64,000 bases of DNA from Bacteroidaceae bacterium (GCA_016291905.1 JAEEZS010000081.1:185081-249080); one strand, 5' to 3'. Positions 16,087 through 26,111 are shown, numbered from the stretch's first letter. Translations and numbers: made by a program. Notes: generated by a model not told the origin, from the letters alone.

Positions 16087-17144
16087 TCCATTTTCGAAGT
16101 GCTCAGCATGCCGCAGGCTGCCATCACGTCTTCGCCTCGCGAGGCACGGATGGTGGTGAACACGCCACGCTGGGTCAGGTAGTCGCGGAAGGCAACCATG
16201 GCGTCCGTCTCCACTCCGTCGAGTTCAGCGTCGGGGATGCGGTGGAAGCGGATGAGGTTGACTCGGCAGTGCAGACCGTCAAGCAGGCGCACCAGCCGGC
16301 GTGCATCGGCAGGGCTGTCGTTGACGCCACGGAACAGGATGTACTCGAAGGAGAGGCGTCGCTGTCCGCTCCAGTCGTAACGGCGCAGGAGGTCAAGCAT
16401 TTCGGTCATCGACCAGAGACGTTCGGCTGGCATAAGAGAGCTGCGCACCTCGGGCATCGAGGCATGGAGGCTGATGGCGAGGTGGCACTCCGTCTCGCGG
16501 ATGAAGCGCTCCAAGGTATCCTTCACGCCCACGGTGGAGACGGTGATGCGGCGGGGGCTCCAGGCCATGCCCTCCTGACTGGTCATCAGCGCAAGGGCCT
16601 TCAGCACCTCGTCGAGGTTGTCCATCGGCTCGCCCATACCCATCAGCACCAGATTGGTCAGCGTGCCGCACTCGGGGAGGGCCAGCACCTGGTTCAGGAT
16701 CTCGCCTGCCGTGAGGTTGCCGTGCCACCCCTGGCGACCTGTCATGCAGAACTGGCAATGCATCCGGCAGCCCACCTGCGACGAGATGCAGAGCGTAGCC
16801 CGATCGCCGTCAGGGATATAGACGGCTTCCACAAAGCTGGCACCCTCCGTCTGGCTGCGTCCCTTCACGGCAAAGAGGTACTTCACCGTGCCATCGACGC
16901 TGCGCACAGCCTCCACGGGCGGGGTGATGCCCACGGAATAAGCGTCCGACAGTCTGGCTCGGGCAGCTTGCGAGAGGTTTGTCATGGCGTCGAACGAGGC
17001 CACGCGCTTCGTGTACATCCAGTCCATCAGCTGCCGTGCGGCATAGGCGGGCATACCCATCTCGGCACACACGCTGCGCACCTCTGCCAGGGTCATTCCC
17101 AGCAGGGGACGCTTGTCGTTCACGATGGTTCTGTCGTCAGTCAT
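16065..17144 (-). CDS. rlmN: 23S rRNA A2503 / tRNA A37 C2-methyltransferase, radical SAM
   Basis: Methylates C2 of A2503 in 23S rRNA and A37 in some tRNAs. The 359-residue protein has an N-terminal HhH-like region, the radical-SAM motif C-x3-C-x2-C in CRMHCQFC, the GMGEPMDN loop, and near the C-terminus the second catalytic cysteine in VMAACGM. The start MTDDRTIVNDKRPLLG follows a TATCTTCG promoter by about 50 bases. It is the first gene of the seven-gene operon to secG. The last eight residues are encoded by a short tandem array, so the C-terminal end is not conserved sequence. Confidence 0.97.
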   Translation of the reverse strand: MTDDRTIVNDKRPLLGMTLAEVRSVCAEMGMPAYAARQLMDWMYTKRVASFDAMTNLSQAARARLSDAYSVGITPPVEAVRSVDGTVKYLFAVKGRSQTEGASFVEAVYIPDGDRATLCISSQVGCRMHCQFCMTGRQGWHGNLTAGEILNQVLALPECGTLTNLVLMGMGEPMDNLDEVLKALALMTSQEGMAWSPRRITVSTVGVKDTLERFIRETECHLAISLHASMPEVRSSLMPAERLWSMTEMLDLLRRYDWSGQRRLSFEYILFRGVNDSPADARRLVRLLDGLHCRVNLIRFHRIPDAELDGVETDAMVAFRDYLTQRGVFTTIRASRGEDVMAACGMLSTSKMEKIGIRK

Positions 17145-17191
17145 GCCTCAGTTCTCCGTCGGGACGGTCCTGTCCGTTCCGTTTTAGCCTG

Positions 17192-17199
17192 CGAAGATA
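17192..17199 (-). promoter_or_regulatory. -7 box (TATCTTCG) for the rlmN-secG operon
   Basis: On the minus strand TATCTTCGCAGG, a TAnnTTCG variant, with TTTG about 19 bases upstream (17221-17224). Confidence 0.6.
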
Positions 17200-17336
17200 C
17201 TGCAAATCGCCCGAAAAAACAAATATATTACCTATTTTAACAACCTTTTTATTCCGCGCACGCGAAAAGTCCCTGATTTTTCAACCATGAATCGAAGCAT
17301 TTCTTATTGTACGTTATTTTCACAGCGCACTACGCT

Positions 17337-17402
17337 GGCGCCACAGAATCAAACGTCGTTGCCGTAGAATCAGACGTCGCGATACCAGAATCAAACGCTA
17401 CA
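17337..17402. repeat. 21-bp imperfect tandem repeat
   Basis: Three units begin AGAATCAAACGTCG, AGAATCAGACGTCG and AGAATCAAACGCTA at 21-base spacing, preceded by CAGCGCACTACGCTGG, which resembles the units at 2156-2220 and 63757-63870. Confidence 0.5.
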
Positions 17403-17519
17403 TTTTCGACCTCACCCGAAGCCTCTGTTCCATCCATCGTGACTTGTGCTGAGTCTTTTTTGCACAAAGACCCCATACACCTACCTTTTTCATTGCAAAT
17501 AACTTTCCTTTAAACCGTT

Positions 17520-17745
17520 AGGATAGGTAGGTGTTTGGCAAACACCTACCTAACACCTACCTTACTTTTACCTGTCCTCTTACCTATACTCCTACCGTGA
17601 AAACTCTTGCTCTAAAACTCTACAAAAAGTGAGGTGTTGAGGTAGGTGATAGGTAGGTGATAGGTAGGTGTTCAAGTAACACCTACCTTCTTTAATGCGC
17701 TATTTCCATGCATGTTAAGAACAAAAAGGTAGGTGCTGGCCTGTT
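17520..17745. repeat. AGGTAGGTG repeat field with a perfect 13-bp inverted repeat
   Basis: AGGTAGGTGTTTG and CAAACACCTACCT form a perfect palindrome around one base near 17525-17552. It is followed by CACCTACCT, three AGGTAGGTG units at 9-12 base spacing (17640-17672), another CACCTACC and a final AGGTAGGTG (17728). The orientation changes between units. Confidence 0.7.
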
Positions 17746-17849
17746 TTCGCAAAAAACATCAAAAAACACGAATTTCAGGACGATGGCATAGCCCAGCGTA
17801 TCCGTTCAGGTAACGACAAAGGCAGCTACCGCAAGATAGCATAGGGGGT
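17733..17849 (+). pseudogene. Start-less reading frame remnant after the AGGTAGGTG field
   Basis: About 40 codons free of stops end in KKHEFQDDGIAQRIRSGN plus DKGSYRKIA and a TAG. There is no ATG, GTG or TTG in a useful place. The RIRSGNDKGSYRKI part loosely recalls the N-terminal region of VirE_N/DUF3987 proteins of Bacteroidales mobile loci, which I recall are often preceded by such repeats. This is a weak suggestion only. Confidence 0.3.
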
Positions 17850-17902
17850 GTGCAAAGTTGCAAATTGCAAACACTTTTGCCACCTTTAGCTTCTTGCCTA
17901 AA

Positions 17903-17940
17903 AGAAAAGCACCTGCTCTGTAGCGGGTGCTTTTTCTTTT
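17903..17940. terminator. Intrinsic terminator after the BACON lipoprotein gene
   Basis: AAAAGCACC (17905-17913) pairs with GGTGCTTTT (17926-17934). Both sides are T/A rich, so it works for the minus-strand gene ending at 17954. Confidence 0.75.
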
Positions 17941-17953
17941 CCAATCACATCGA

Positions 17954-20900
17954 TTATGGCTTATAAACAGGACGAACGCAATAACCTAAATTCCTTTCTC
18001 TCGTATCACAACCAGCATTTGAAGAAGTGAAATAAAGACTCCAAGCTTTTTCTGCATACACCTCATATAAAGAAGAAGACCAATAACAACCTGCGTTATT
18101 AGTATTTGAAATACTTTTATCTTTTTTGTAACCTGTTACTGGAAGAAAAATCAGATTCCCATTAGGACCGACAACTTTGTAGCCTTGTACACTATTTAGA
18201 GTTATCCAAGTCCATGTGCATTTTTCAAGCAATTCTGACCAATCTATTTTTGTTGGCATTACCCCTCCTGTTATTTGGTTAGCGACATCATCGGATTTTT
18301 GAAGAGTGGTTAAGTTATCAACAACACCATCTCCTTGATCACAATTGTATTTTGATAATAATTTAAGGTTGGCATTACAACAATAAACGTAATTACTCCA
18401 ACTATATTCATTCTTGCTCTTTATTTCACCCCAAGCAAAGTATTCTCCATGATCTTCTGGGGTAGAAGCCCCCACATTCTTCGTAGCCCATCTATTACCA
18501 GACGGCAGGCCAAGATTCACCCAATCAGTACCAATGTAGATTCCTGACTGGGTAACATAGACGGCTACTGATTTGCTTTGCGATGTGAATGTAATCATTC
18601 CATTTCGTTCTGCAGGACTGTTATTTGCGCTGACATTAACTGTGATTTTTGCACTACCATTGCCTGATGATGAAGATATTCTCATCCATGAGGCGCTGGC
18701 GGTTGCGGTCCAAGCAAAAGGAGTAGAAGTTGTTAGTTCTATTGGAAACGAACCGCCTTTTTCAGAAATAGTTGTCGAAGAGGGGGAAACGTAAAGGTTC
18801 CCGCCCACTTGAGTAACATCAACAAAACTTGATTTATTGCCTGAGGCGAATACCACAGTGGCAATACGATCTGATGTGCTAACGTTAGTTTCGGCAGTAA
18901 TTGAAAGCGTGGTATCGCCAGTTCCTGAATCCTGAGAAATCTTTAACCATGATGCGCTAACGTTTGCAGTCCATGAAAGCGATGTTGTTGTCGTTAGTTT
19001 TAGTGATTTTGTTTCTCCCGCATCAATAAAATATAATACTGAAGAAGAAACTGAAAGGCTTCCACCTGCTTGAGAGGCAGTAATAGATATAGTCTTGTCG
19101 CCAGTAATGATAGTTAACGTACCAGTACGGTTTGCTGTACTATTATTTGCTTCTGCCGTAACCGAGAGCGTGGCATTGCCATTACCTGAGGTGGAAGATA
19201 GTTTTAGCCAGGATTCACTAGATGTTGCTGTCCATGTAAACGGTGTGGTTATATTTAACGGCTTTACATCCCCACGATCCATGAAGTCCAACGTTGTAGG
19301 AGAAACGGAAACTGTTCCGCCTGCCTGTATTATGGTAATGGGAATGGAAACATCGCCCGATACGATGGTTAGCTTACCTGTACGTTCTGACGTACTAATA
19401 TTGGCTTCTGCCGAAACAGAGAGCATGGCACTTCCATTTCCCGATTCAGGCGACACCTTTATCCAAGAATCATTAATAATTGCACTCCATGCAAGCATTG
19501 AGTTCGAGGCTTGCAAATTGAGAGATTTTGTTTCCCCTGCGTTGACAAAACTCAAACTGGATGCCGAGACGGAAAGACTCCCGCCTGACTGAGTGACAAC
19601 GACAGGAATAGACTTGTCGCCCGAAACAATAAATAGTTTGCCTGTGCGCTCTGCCGTGCTGTTGTTGGCTTCTGCCGAAACAGATAGCGTGGCGCTACCG
19701 TTGCCCGATTCTGGCGAGACCTTCAACCAGGAACTTGCAGACGTTGCCGTCCACGGAAGCGATGTCGTGGTGGTTATTGTCAGCGATTTCGATTCCCCTG
19801 CATCAATGAAACTTAGTGTGGAGGCCGAGAGGGAGAAGCTTCCGCCTGTTTGGGTGACAGTTACGGGAAGCGTTGTCTCGCCTGATGTGATGGTCACGGT
19901 GCCTGTGCGATTTGCTGCGCTATTGTTGGCTTCGGCTGTAACCATAAGGGTGGCACTGCCGCTGCCCGAATCAGGCGATACTCTTAGCCAGGCGTCTTCC
20001 GTGCCTGCCGTCCAGATAAGCGTCTCGTTTGATGCCTGGACTTTCAGCGACATTGTATCGCCCACATCGCCGAAGTTCAAGGTGGACGAAGAGACAGAGA
20101 GTTTCCCGCCCGCCTGGTTGACCACGACAGTTTCCGTGCAGTCAACCGAAGTAAACGTTATGGTGCCTGTGCGGGTGGATGTGCTGTTGTTGGCCTCAAC
20201 AATCACGGTGAGTGTGGCATCGCCACTACCTGATTCAGGCGTCGTCTTCAGCCATGCTTCGCTGGCTGTTGCCGTCCATGTAGAAGGTGTTGTCAGCTTC
20301 AATGTCTTTGTACCTCCACCTTCCACTATTTCCAAAGTCGTTGGAGAAACGGACAGGCTCCCACCTGCCTGAGATATAGCCACAGAGGCGGATTTGCCAT
20401 CAGCAACGAACTTCACCGTACCTGTGCGGCTCTTGCCTGAATCATTGGCTGTGACGGAGACTTTCACATAAGCGTTTCCGTCGCCCGACGTGGGTGAGAG
20501 TTCTATCCACGAGTCGCTGGCATACGCCTCCCACTTCATGTTCGTCTTCAGCATGAGGGTCGATGAGCCGCTGTAGGCGGTAAAATCAAGCGATTCGGCA
20601 GACGCTTCCAGATAGGCGTGGCCTTCACGCTGAACTACTATTGTATGCGTCTTTCCGTACAGGGTTTCAAGGGTTATCGTGTCTGAAGACATCGTTGGCA
20701 GGCCACTTGCAAGCGTGGTAACTGAAATACCGTCGTAGAGGAAAGCGTTGTCGCTGCTTGAAATACGCTGCACACGACACCACGACTGGCTGTTCGACAC
20801 GGTGAAGGGGACGATGGAGGAGTTTTTGAAGAAGACCTTTTCCGTGCCACCTTCGGCCGTGAAGGAGAGGTCTTTCGTTTCCGTCTTGAGTGCCTCGTCC

Positions 20901-21370
20901 CTTCCGCAGAACGGCTTCTGATACTTCACCTTTGCGCCGATGATTTCTTCGGAAGTGTTATAGAGGTATTCCGTCACAAACAGGCGGTAGTAGGCATCGT
21001 TGGCACGGTTGTACGCCACATAGCCGTTGTCGGGATAGACGCCCATCTGGTTTGCCCAGCCCGTCGTGGGGATGCTCTCGATGTTTCCCAAGCCCTTCAT
21101 CTCGCCTACGGAGACGAAGCTGCATCCTTCGCCCGTCCAGTTTTCCTTGTTGATGTAAATTTTGTCGTCGATGCGGATGTTGCCGTTGTCGAAGTCGCGC
21201 ATGGAGAGGATGATAGTACCCTCAGGGTCGGCAACCACTTTATCGGGATTGGTTGTTCCACCGTTGGGGCCGACATCCTCCGGCTCTCCACAAGACAAGA
21301 GAAAAACACCAGCGCTTATCAGCGAGACCATCATCAGGGTCAGCCGTTTCCAAAGATTCTTTGTTTTCAT
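17954..21370 (-). CDS. BACON-repeat lipoprotein with C-terminal FISUMP/DUF1566-like domain
   Basis: A 1138-residue surface-type lipoprotein. The lipobox LLS-C is at about residue 27. Residues 30-165 are unassigned, then comes one degenerate BACON-like module. Eight clear BACON domains of 84-88 residues follow (about 253-943), each with the pattern LSVSxxxLxF, W(T/S)A, SWLKVSPxSGxGxATLxVxxExNxS, RTGTxTF and a final QAGG. The last part (WVNLGLPSGNRWATKNVG, then CYWSSSLYE and GYCVRPVYKP) matches the 'Fibrobacter succinogenes major paralogous domain'. BACON domains are thought to bind carbohydrate or mucin. A large structured leader precedes the gene. The repeats are similar enough at DNA level to recombine. 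Confidence 0.88.
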   Translation of the reverse strand: MKTKNLWKRLTLMMVSLISAGVFLLSCGEPEDVGPNGGTTNPDKVVADPEGTIILSMRDFDNGNIRIDDKIYINKENWTGEGCSFVSVGEMKGLGNIESIPTTGWANQMGVYPDNGYVAYNRANDAYYRLFVTEYLYNTSEEIIGAKVKYQKPFCGRDEALKTETKDLSFTAEGGTEKVFFKNSSIVPFTVSNSQSWCRVQRISSSDNAFLYDGISVTTLASGLPTMSSDTITLETLYGKTHTIVVQREGHAYLEASAESLDFTAYSGSSTLMLKTNMKWEAYASDSWIELSPTSGDGNAYVKVSVTANDSGKSRTGTVKFVADGKSASVAISQAGGSLSVSPTTLEIVEGGGTKTLKLTTPSTWTATASEAWLKTTPESGSGDATLTVIVEANNSTSTRTGTITFTSVDCTETVVVNQAGGKLSVSSSTLNFGDVGDTMSLKVQASNETLIWTAGTEDAWLRVSPDSGSGSATLMVTAEANNSAANRTGTVTITSGETTLPVTVTQTGGSFSLSASTLSFIDAGESKSLTITTTTSLPWTATSASSWLKVSPESGNGSATLSVSAEANNSTAERTGKLFIVSGDKSIPVVVTQSGGSLSVSASSLSFVNAGETKSLNLQASNSMLAWSAIINDSWIKVSPESGNGSAMLSVSAEANISTSERTGKLTIVSGDVSIPITIIQAGGTVSVSPTTLDFMDRGDVKPLNITTPFTWTATSSESWLKLSSTSGNGNATLSVTAEANNSTANRTGTLTIITGDKTISITASQAGGSLSVSSSVLYFIDAGETKSLKLTTTTSLSWTANVSASWLKISQDSGTGDTTLSITAETNVSTSDRIATVVFASGNKSSFVDVTQVGGNLYVSPSSTTISEKGGSFPIELTTSTPFAWTATASASWMRISSSSGNGSAKITVNVSANNSPAERNGMITFTSQSKSVAVYVTQSGIYIGTDWVNLGLPSGNRWATKNVGASTPEDHGEYFAWGEIKSKNEYSWSNYVYCCNANLKLLSKYNCDQGDGVVDNLTTLQKSDDVANQITGGVMPTKIDWSELLEKCTWTWITLNSVQGYKVVGPNGNLIFLPVTGYKKDKSISNTNNAGCYWSSSLYEVYAEKAWSLYFTSSNAGCDTRERNLGYCVRPVYKP
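18541..20611 (-). repeat. Eight tandem BACON-coding units of about 255-265 bp
   Basis: Imperfect direct repeats inside the lipoprotein gene, each encoding one BACON domain. Copies 3-5 are the most alike. Confidence 0.75.
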
Positions 21371-21479
21371 ATCTTTAGGTTTTAATGTCTGCTTTCAATG
21401 ACATACGAAAAAAAGTGTGAGCCTGATTTAGACTTACCCTTTCATGTAGGCCCTGAACTGCCTCTGACAGAAGATAACG

Positions 21480-21516
21480 AAAAAAACCAGCTCACACGTT
21501 GGTGTATCGTGTGAGC
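21480..21516 (-). terminator. Intrinsic terminator inside the BACON gene leader
   Basis: On the minus strand GCTCACACG, a 9-base loop, CGTGTGAGC, TGG and seven T. A third partial copy, GGCTCACAC followed by T7, lies at 21415-21423, so alternative pairing is possible. Confidence 0.75.
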
Positions 21517-21667
21517 CGTAGCCCATACATTTACAACCAACCTGGAGCGCTTGGGCTTTTCTTCCGTCAGTTGAATTGTTCAGGTTCACATGAAAAGAAA
21601 TAGCTAAAACGCTTCCTTTTTAATATGTCGTGCGAAGTCTGCCCGGTCCGTAGGATGCACAAACTTC
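21480..21667 (-). ncRNA. Candidate structured small RNA or attenuator leader upstream of the BACON gene
   Basis: A minus-strand TATCTTTG box at 21672-21679 would start a transcript near 21667. The first 34 bases fold into a hairpin (GAAGTTTG 21667-21660 with CAGACTTC 21641-21634). Further on, AACCTG (21586-21581) pairs with CAGGTT (21544-21539), and AGCCCA (21557-21552) with TGGGCT (21525-21520). The segment ends in a strong intrinsic terminator. It matches no RNA family I can name. It may be an independent RNA of about 185 bases or a leader that attenuates the gene at 21370. Confidence 0.5.
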
Positions 21668-21671
21668 GGGA

Positions 21672-21679
21672 CAAAGATA
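21672..21679 (-). promoter_or_regulatory. -7 box (TATCTTTG) for the structured leader and BACON gene
   Basis: On the minus strand CGTTATATCTTTGTCCC. The BACON gene start is about 295 bases further on. Confidence 0.6.
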
Positions 21680-21761
21680 TAACGAATAATACGGAATCAC
21701 AAGAAAAGGAACATCTTTTTTCTTTCTGCGGATATTATTTGTTTTTTTGCCCGACATATCC

Positions 21762-21769
21762 TATCTTTG
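21762..21769 (+). promoter_or_regulatory. -7 box (TATCTTTG) for the GT2 gene
   Basis: CCTATCTTTGCAGTCAG lies 24 bases before the chosen ATG at 21793. It argues against the upstream in-frame ATG at 21625. Confidence 0.7.
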
Positions 21770-21792
21770 CAGTCAGAATAATCCTACCCGAA

Positions 21793-23220
21793 ATGACACC
21801 GAGAATTGATTGCTTTATCCCTTATGTGGATGAACGGCAGGCCAAGGCACTGAGCCGCATGTTTGACGACGAGCCCCTGGTGGGCGACGTGATCTATCTC
21901 AGTAACGACGAACAGCCCGAGGATGCTCCCTTCATCCCGCTCCATAAGGCGCTCTCAACCAGCGCCGTCATCAGCATGGCCCACGCGGCTGAACGCGACT
22001 ACCTCATGCTCTGCACCACGGCTTCGCAGATTACCCTGGGCTACCGTGCATTGGAGAGAATGGTCGGCTTGGCCGACGCCACACAGGCCGTGATGGTCTA
22101 TGCCGACCGCACGGGCACACCCACCATCGACTATCAGGAAGGGGCCCTGCGCGACGACTTCGACTTCGGTCCCCTCGTGCTCATCCGCCGTACGGCCCTA
22201 ACTGAGTTTGCTGACTTAAAGCCCGCTGAATATACGTTTGCCGGCTTCTACCAGATGCGGCTCTTCCTCTCGCGCATGGGCAGTCTCGTCCACATCCCCG
22301 AATGTCTCTACGACGAGAAGGAGCTGGACACGCGCACGTCGGGACAGAAGCAGTTTGACTACGTGGACCCCCGCAACCGCGCCATCCAGATAGACATGGA
22401 ACGCGCCTGCACCGACCATCTGCGTACGCTGGGAGCCCTTGTCGATGCAGACAAGCTGCTCACCGTCAATACGGAAGAAGGCACGTTCCCCGTTGAAGCC
22501 AGTGTGGTCATCCCCGTGAGGAACAGGGAGCGCACCATTGCCGACGCCATCCGCTCGGCCCTCAGCCAGCAGACGGACTTCGCGTTCAACGTCATCGTGG
22601 TCAACAACCACTCCACCGACGGCACGCACGAGGCCATCAGCGAGGTCGGCAAATCAGCAGGCCAGCAGGTTGTGGAGCTCATCCCCGAGTGTACGGATCT
22701 GGGCATCGGTGGCTGCTGGGACCTGGCCGTGCGTCACCCCCAGTGCGGACGCTATGCCATCCAGCTTGATTCGGACGACCTCTACAGCCACGAGCACGTG
22801 CTGCAGACCATCGTCGACACCTTCCGTCGCGAACGCTGTGCCATGCTCATCGGCAGCTACGAGCTGTGCGACTTCGCCCTCCGTCCCCTCCCCCCAGGGC
22901 TCATCGACCACAAGGAGTGGACAGCCGAGAACGGCATGAACAACGCCCTGCGCATCAACGGACTGGGTGCCCCCCGCTGCTTCTACACCCCGGTGATCCG
23001 CCAGATTGGCTTCCCCAACGTCTCGTATGGCGAGGACTATGCCGTGGGACTTGCCATCAGCCGCACCTACCGCATCGGGCGCATCTACGAGAGCCTCTAC
23101 CTATGCCGACGCTGGGAGGGCAACAGCGATGCCGCCCTCAGCCCCGAGAAGGTGAACCGCAATAATACCTACAAGGACTTCATCCGCACGGCGGAACTCA
23201 AGAAGAGACTTACGACCTAA
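21793..23220 (+). CDS. Family 2 glycosyltransferase
   Basis: A 475-residue protein. The N-terminal part (about 1-230) holds a degenerate GT-A-like region. A clear GT2 domain follows with [37 protein letters not shown] and the nucleotide/metal motif QLDSDDLYS. No membrane helix is present. The frame is open for 56 more codons upstream, but those codons overlap the structured RNA and precede the promoter, so the ATG at 21793 ([14 protein letters not shown]) is preferred. The next gene begins 25 bases after the stop, so they are probably cotranscribed. The donor and acceptor sugars are unknown. Confidence 0.9.
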   Translation: MTPRIDCFIPYVDERQAKALSRMFDDEPLVGDVIYLSNDEQPEDAPFIPLHKALSTSAVISMAHAAERDYLMLCTTASQITLGYRALERMVGLADATQAVMVYADRTGTPTIDYQEGALRDDFDFGPLVLIRRTALTEFADLKPAEYTFAGFYQMRLFLSRMGSLVHIPECLYDEKELDTRTSGQKQFDYVDPRNRAIQIDMERACTDHLRTLGALVDADKLLTVNTEEGTFPVEASVVIPVRNRERTIADAIRSALSQQTDFAFNVIVVNNHSTDGTHEAISEVGKSAGQQVVELIPECTDLGIGGCWDLAVRHPQCGRYAIQLDSDDLYSHEHVLQTIVDTFRRERCAMLIGSYELCDFALRPLPPGLIDHKEWTAENGMNNALRINGLGAPRCFYTPVIRQIGFPNVSYGEDYAVGLAISRTYRIGRIYESLYLCRRWEGNSDAALSPEKVNRNNTYKDFIRTAELKKRLTT

Positions 23221-23245
23221 CGACTTACCATTTAGCATAATTCCA

Positions 23246-25153
23246 TTGGACTCAAATACCGTTTCGCAGTTCTTCAATACGCAATTAGCCGCGTGGCCGT
23301 TGGCATGCGAAAACCACGAGGCGCTGCACCAGGTGCTCACGCGTAGGCTTGACATCGAGGGGTTTGACTGCCCCGTCGTCGTCCAGCACAACCCAGCCCG
23401 CATCCGCAGCACAGCTGCCAAAGTGGACGCTTCGGCCCTGAGCAAACGACCCTGTTTCCTCTGCCCCGAAAACCGCCCTGAAGTCCAGCAGGCACTCCCC
23501 CTCTGCGACGGCTGGGAGCTGCTCGTCAACCCCTATCCTATTCTAAAGGAACACTATACCATCGTCGCCACACGCCACCTGCCACAGACCCTCCAGGGCG
23601 TGCTACCCGTGATGCGACGGGCACAAAAGGTGTTGGGCGATGGGTTCATGGTCTTCTACAACGGCCCCCATTGCGGAGCCTCAGCCCCCGACCACCAGCA
23701 CCTTCAGGCAGGTCGCTGGCAGGGTGTTCCGCTCATTGAGTACCTGCTCGCCCACCCCATCACGGCGCCCACGGAGATTGCGCCCCTGGGATTCAAGGTC
23801 ATCGTCAATGGCGAACTGCCTGAAACGGACGACGTCAACCTCATCCTCGTGGGCGACATGCTCATCACCATCCCCCGCAGGAAACACCGGCCCGAGTGTT
23901 TCTTCCGCAGCGACGAGCGTCAACGCCTCATCAGCCCCGGTGCACTGGATATGTGCGGATTACTGATTGCCCCACGACGTGAGGACTTCGACCTCCTTAC
24001 CCCCGGCGAAGCTCGCGACATCCTCCGTCAGTGTGGCCAGTGGATGGAGCCCACCGTCAGCGTGGGCATCATGCGTGCCAAGGAAATCCACTTTGAGCAG
24101 CACCACGACACCTTCACCCTGCACGACGTCACCATCGGCAAGCAGTTCCACTGGGAACAGCAGGAGCAGCAACGCTTCGAAGGCACCCTCCGCCTTGTCC
24201 CCGACGGCGACGAGACCTGGGCCGTAAACGACATTCCCATTGAGAAATACCTGAAGAGCGTCATCTCGTCGGAGATGAACCCACGCGCCCCCTACGAGTT
24301 CCTGAAAGTCCACGCCATCGTCTCGCGCAGCTGGCTCCTCTCGCAGCTGGAGAGACTCAGCGGCAACCCCTCGCACGAGAAAGCGCAGCCTTCACCAGCC
24401 CAGGAGAACGGCGAGATGGTCCGCTGGTACGACCGCGAGGACCACACCCTCTTCGACGTCTGCGCCGACGACCATTGCCAACGTTATCAAGGCCTTGCCC
24501 GCATCACCGAAGCGGCCGTCCAAGCCATCAACGACACCTACGGACAGGTGCTGACCTGCGAAGGACATGTGGTGGATGCCCGCTTCAGCAAGTGCTGTGG
24601 AGGCATCACGGAGAATTACGAGACCTGCTGGGACGACACCCCTCATCCCGAACTTGCCTCAGTGAGTGACCTGGACAGCGACGGCCATCCCTTCTGCGAC
24701 ACCCACGACGACGCCCTTCTGCGCACCATCCTGAACAACTACGACGCCACCACCCACGACTTCTTCCGCTGGAAAGTCAGCTACACCCCCGCGGAACTCA
24801 GCCGTCTCGTCAAGGAAAAAAGCGGCATCGACTTCGGCACCATCACCGACCTTATTCCCCTTGAACGAGGCGCCTCAGGCCGCATCTGCCGACTCAAAAT
24901 CATCGGTACCATCCGCACGCTCGTCGTAGGCAAGGAGCTGGAAATCCGTCGCATCCTCTCGCCCACCCACCTCTACAGCAGCTGCTTCACCCCCACATTC
25001 ATCGACGGACTCTGGACACTCGAAGGACGTGGATGGGGTCATGGCGTGGGCATGTGTCAGATAGGAGCCGCCGTAATGGCCTCGAAAGGCTACACTTGCC
25101 AGCAGATTCTCAGCCACTACTACCCCAACGCCACCGTCGAAAGGCTGTGGTGA
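23246..25153 (+). CDS. Fusion of DUF4922 (HIT-like nucleotidyl transferase) and SpoIID/LytB domain
   Basis: A 635-residue protein with a TTG start (MDSNTVSQFFNTQLAAWPL); no ATG is usable near the N-terminus. The first half is DUF4922, related to GalT/HIT enzymes, with a zinc-like pair C-x2-C in PCFLCPENRP and the catalytic-type motif HCGASAPDHQHLQAG. The second half (about 310-635) is a SpoIID/LytB domain: IPIEKYLKSVISSEMNP, AIVSRSWLLSQL, SKCCGGITENYETCW and GRGWGHGVGMCQIGA. In sporulating bacteria SpoIID cleaves peptidoglycan glycan strands; here its role is unknown. There is no signal peptide, which is odd for a wall enzyme. Confidence 0.88.
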   Translation: MDSNTVSQFFNTQLAAWPLACENHEALHQVLTRRLDIEGFDCPVVVQHNPARIRSTAAKVDASALSKRPCFLCPENRPEVQQALPLCDGWELLVNPYPILKEHYTIVATRHLPQTLQGVLPVMRRAQKVLGDGFMVFYNGPHCGASAPDHQHLQAGRWQGVPLIEYLLAHPITAPTEIAPLGFKVIVNGELPETDDVNLILVGDMLITIPRRKHRPECFFRSDERQRLISPGALDMCGLLIAPRREDFDLLTPGEARDILRQCGQWMEPTVSVGIMRAKEIHFEQHHDTFTLHDVTIGKQFHWEQQEQQRFEGTLRLVPDGDETWAVNDIPIEKYLKSVISSEMNPRAPYEFLKVHAIVSRSWLLSQLERLSGNPSHEKAQPSPAQENGEMVRWYDREDHTLFDVCADDHCQRYQGLARITEAAVQAINDTYGQVLTCEGHVVDARFSKCCGGITENYETCWDDTPHPELASVSDLDSDGHPFCDTHDDALLRTILNNYDATTHDFFRWKVSYTPAELSRLVKEKSGIDFGTITDLIPLERGASGRICRLKIIGTIRTLVVGKELEIRRILSPTHLYSSCFTPTFIDGLWTLEGRGWGHGVGMCQIGAAVMASKGYTCQQILSHYYPNATVERLW

Positions 25154-25227
25154 CGGAGCCCGACTGCCCAAATTCACATAATGTGAAAAAAAACGCGATT
25201 TTTCTTGCACGATTGCTTTCATTTCGC

Positions 25228-25235
25228 TAACTTCG
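25228..25235 (+). promoter_or_regulatory. -7 box (TAACTTCG) for the DUF4332 gene
   Basis: CTAACTTCGCCCC, a TAnnTTCG variant, lies about 50 bases before the ATG at 25286. Confidence 0.55.
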
Positions 25236-25285
25236 CCCCGAAAAAGTAGTTTTCTTATTATCAACTTTAAAATCGATTCATTACT

Positions 25286-26010
<725 letters not shown>

Positions 26011-26045
26011 GACAAGGAACTAAACATCCTTATTGGTTAGAAAAA

Positions 26046-26078
26046 AGAAAGTGCCCCGCAACTGCAGGGCACTTTTTC
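26046..26078 (+). terminator. Intrinsic terminator after the ferredoxin gene
   Basis: AAAGTGCCC (26048-26056) pairs with GGGCACTTT (26067-26075), then T-rich. Confidence 0.88.
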
Positions 26079-26111
26079 ATTGGCTTACCCGACGGGACTT
26101 TCGGCCCACCG

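Larger units (their letters stand above)
17145..17953. other. Repeat-rich intergenic island, no intact gene
   Basis: About 800 bases. It contains, in order, the rlmN promoter, 21-bp repeats (17337-17400), an AGGTAGGTG inverted and direct repeat field (17520-17745), a 40-codon reading frame without a start that ends in IAQRIRSGNDKGSYRKIA at about 17846, and an intrinsic terminator. No complete coding sequence was found on either strand. Confidence 0.6.

Noticed and set aside
18573..20372. Series of plus-strand open frames across the BACON repeats
   Set aside because: Their repeats only mirror the BACON units; there is no start region or independent signal.
21625..21792. Extended N-terminus for the GT2 gene from the ATG at 21625
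   Set aside because: It lies upstream of the TATCTTTG promoter at 21762 and overlaps the structured minus-strand RNA; the encoded residues do not look like a GT2 start.
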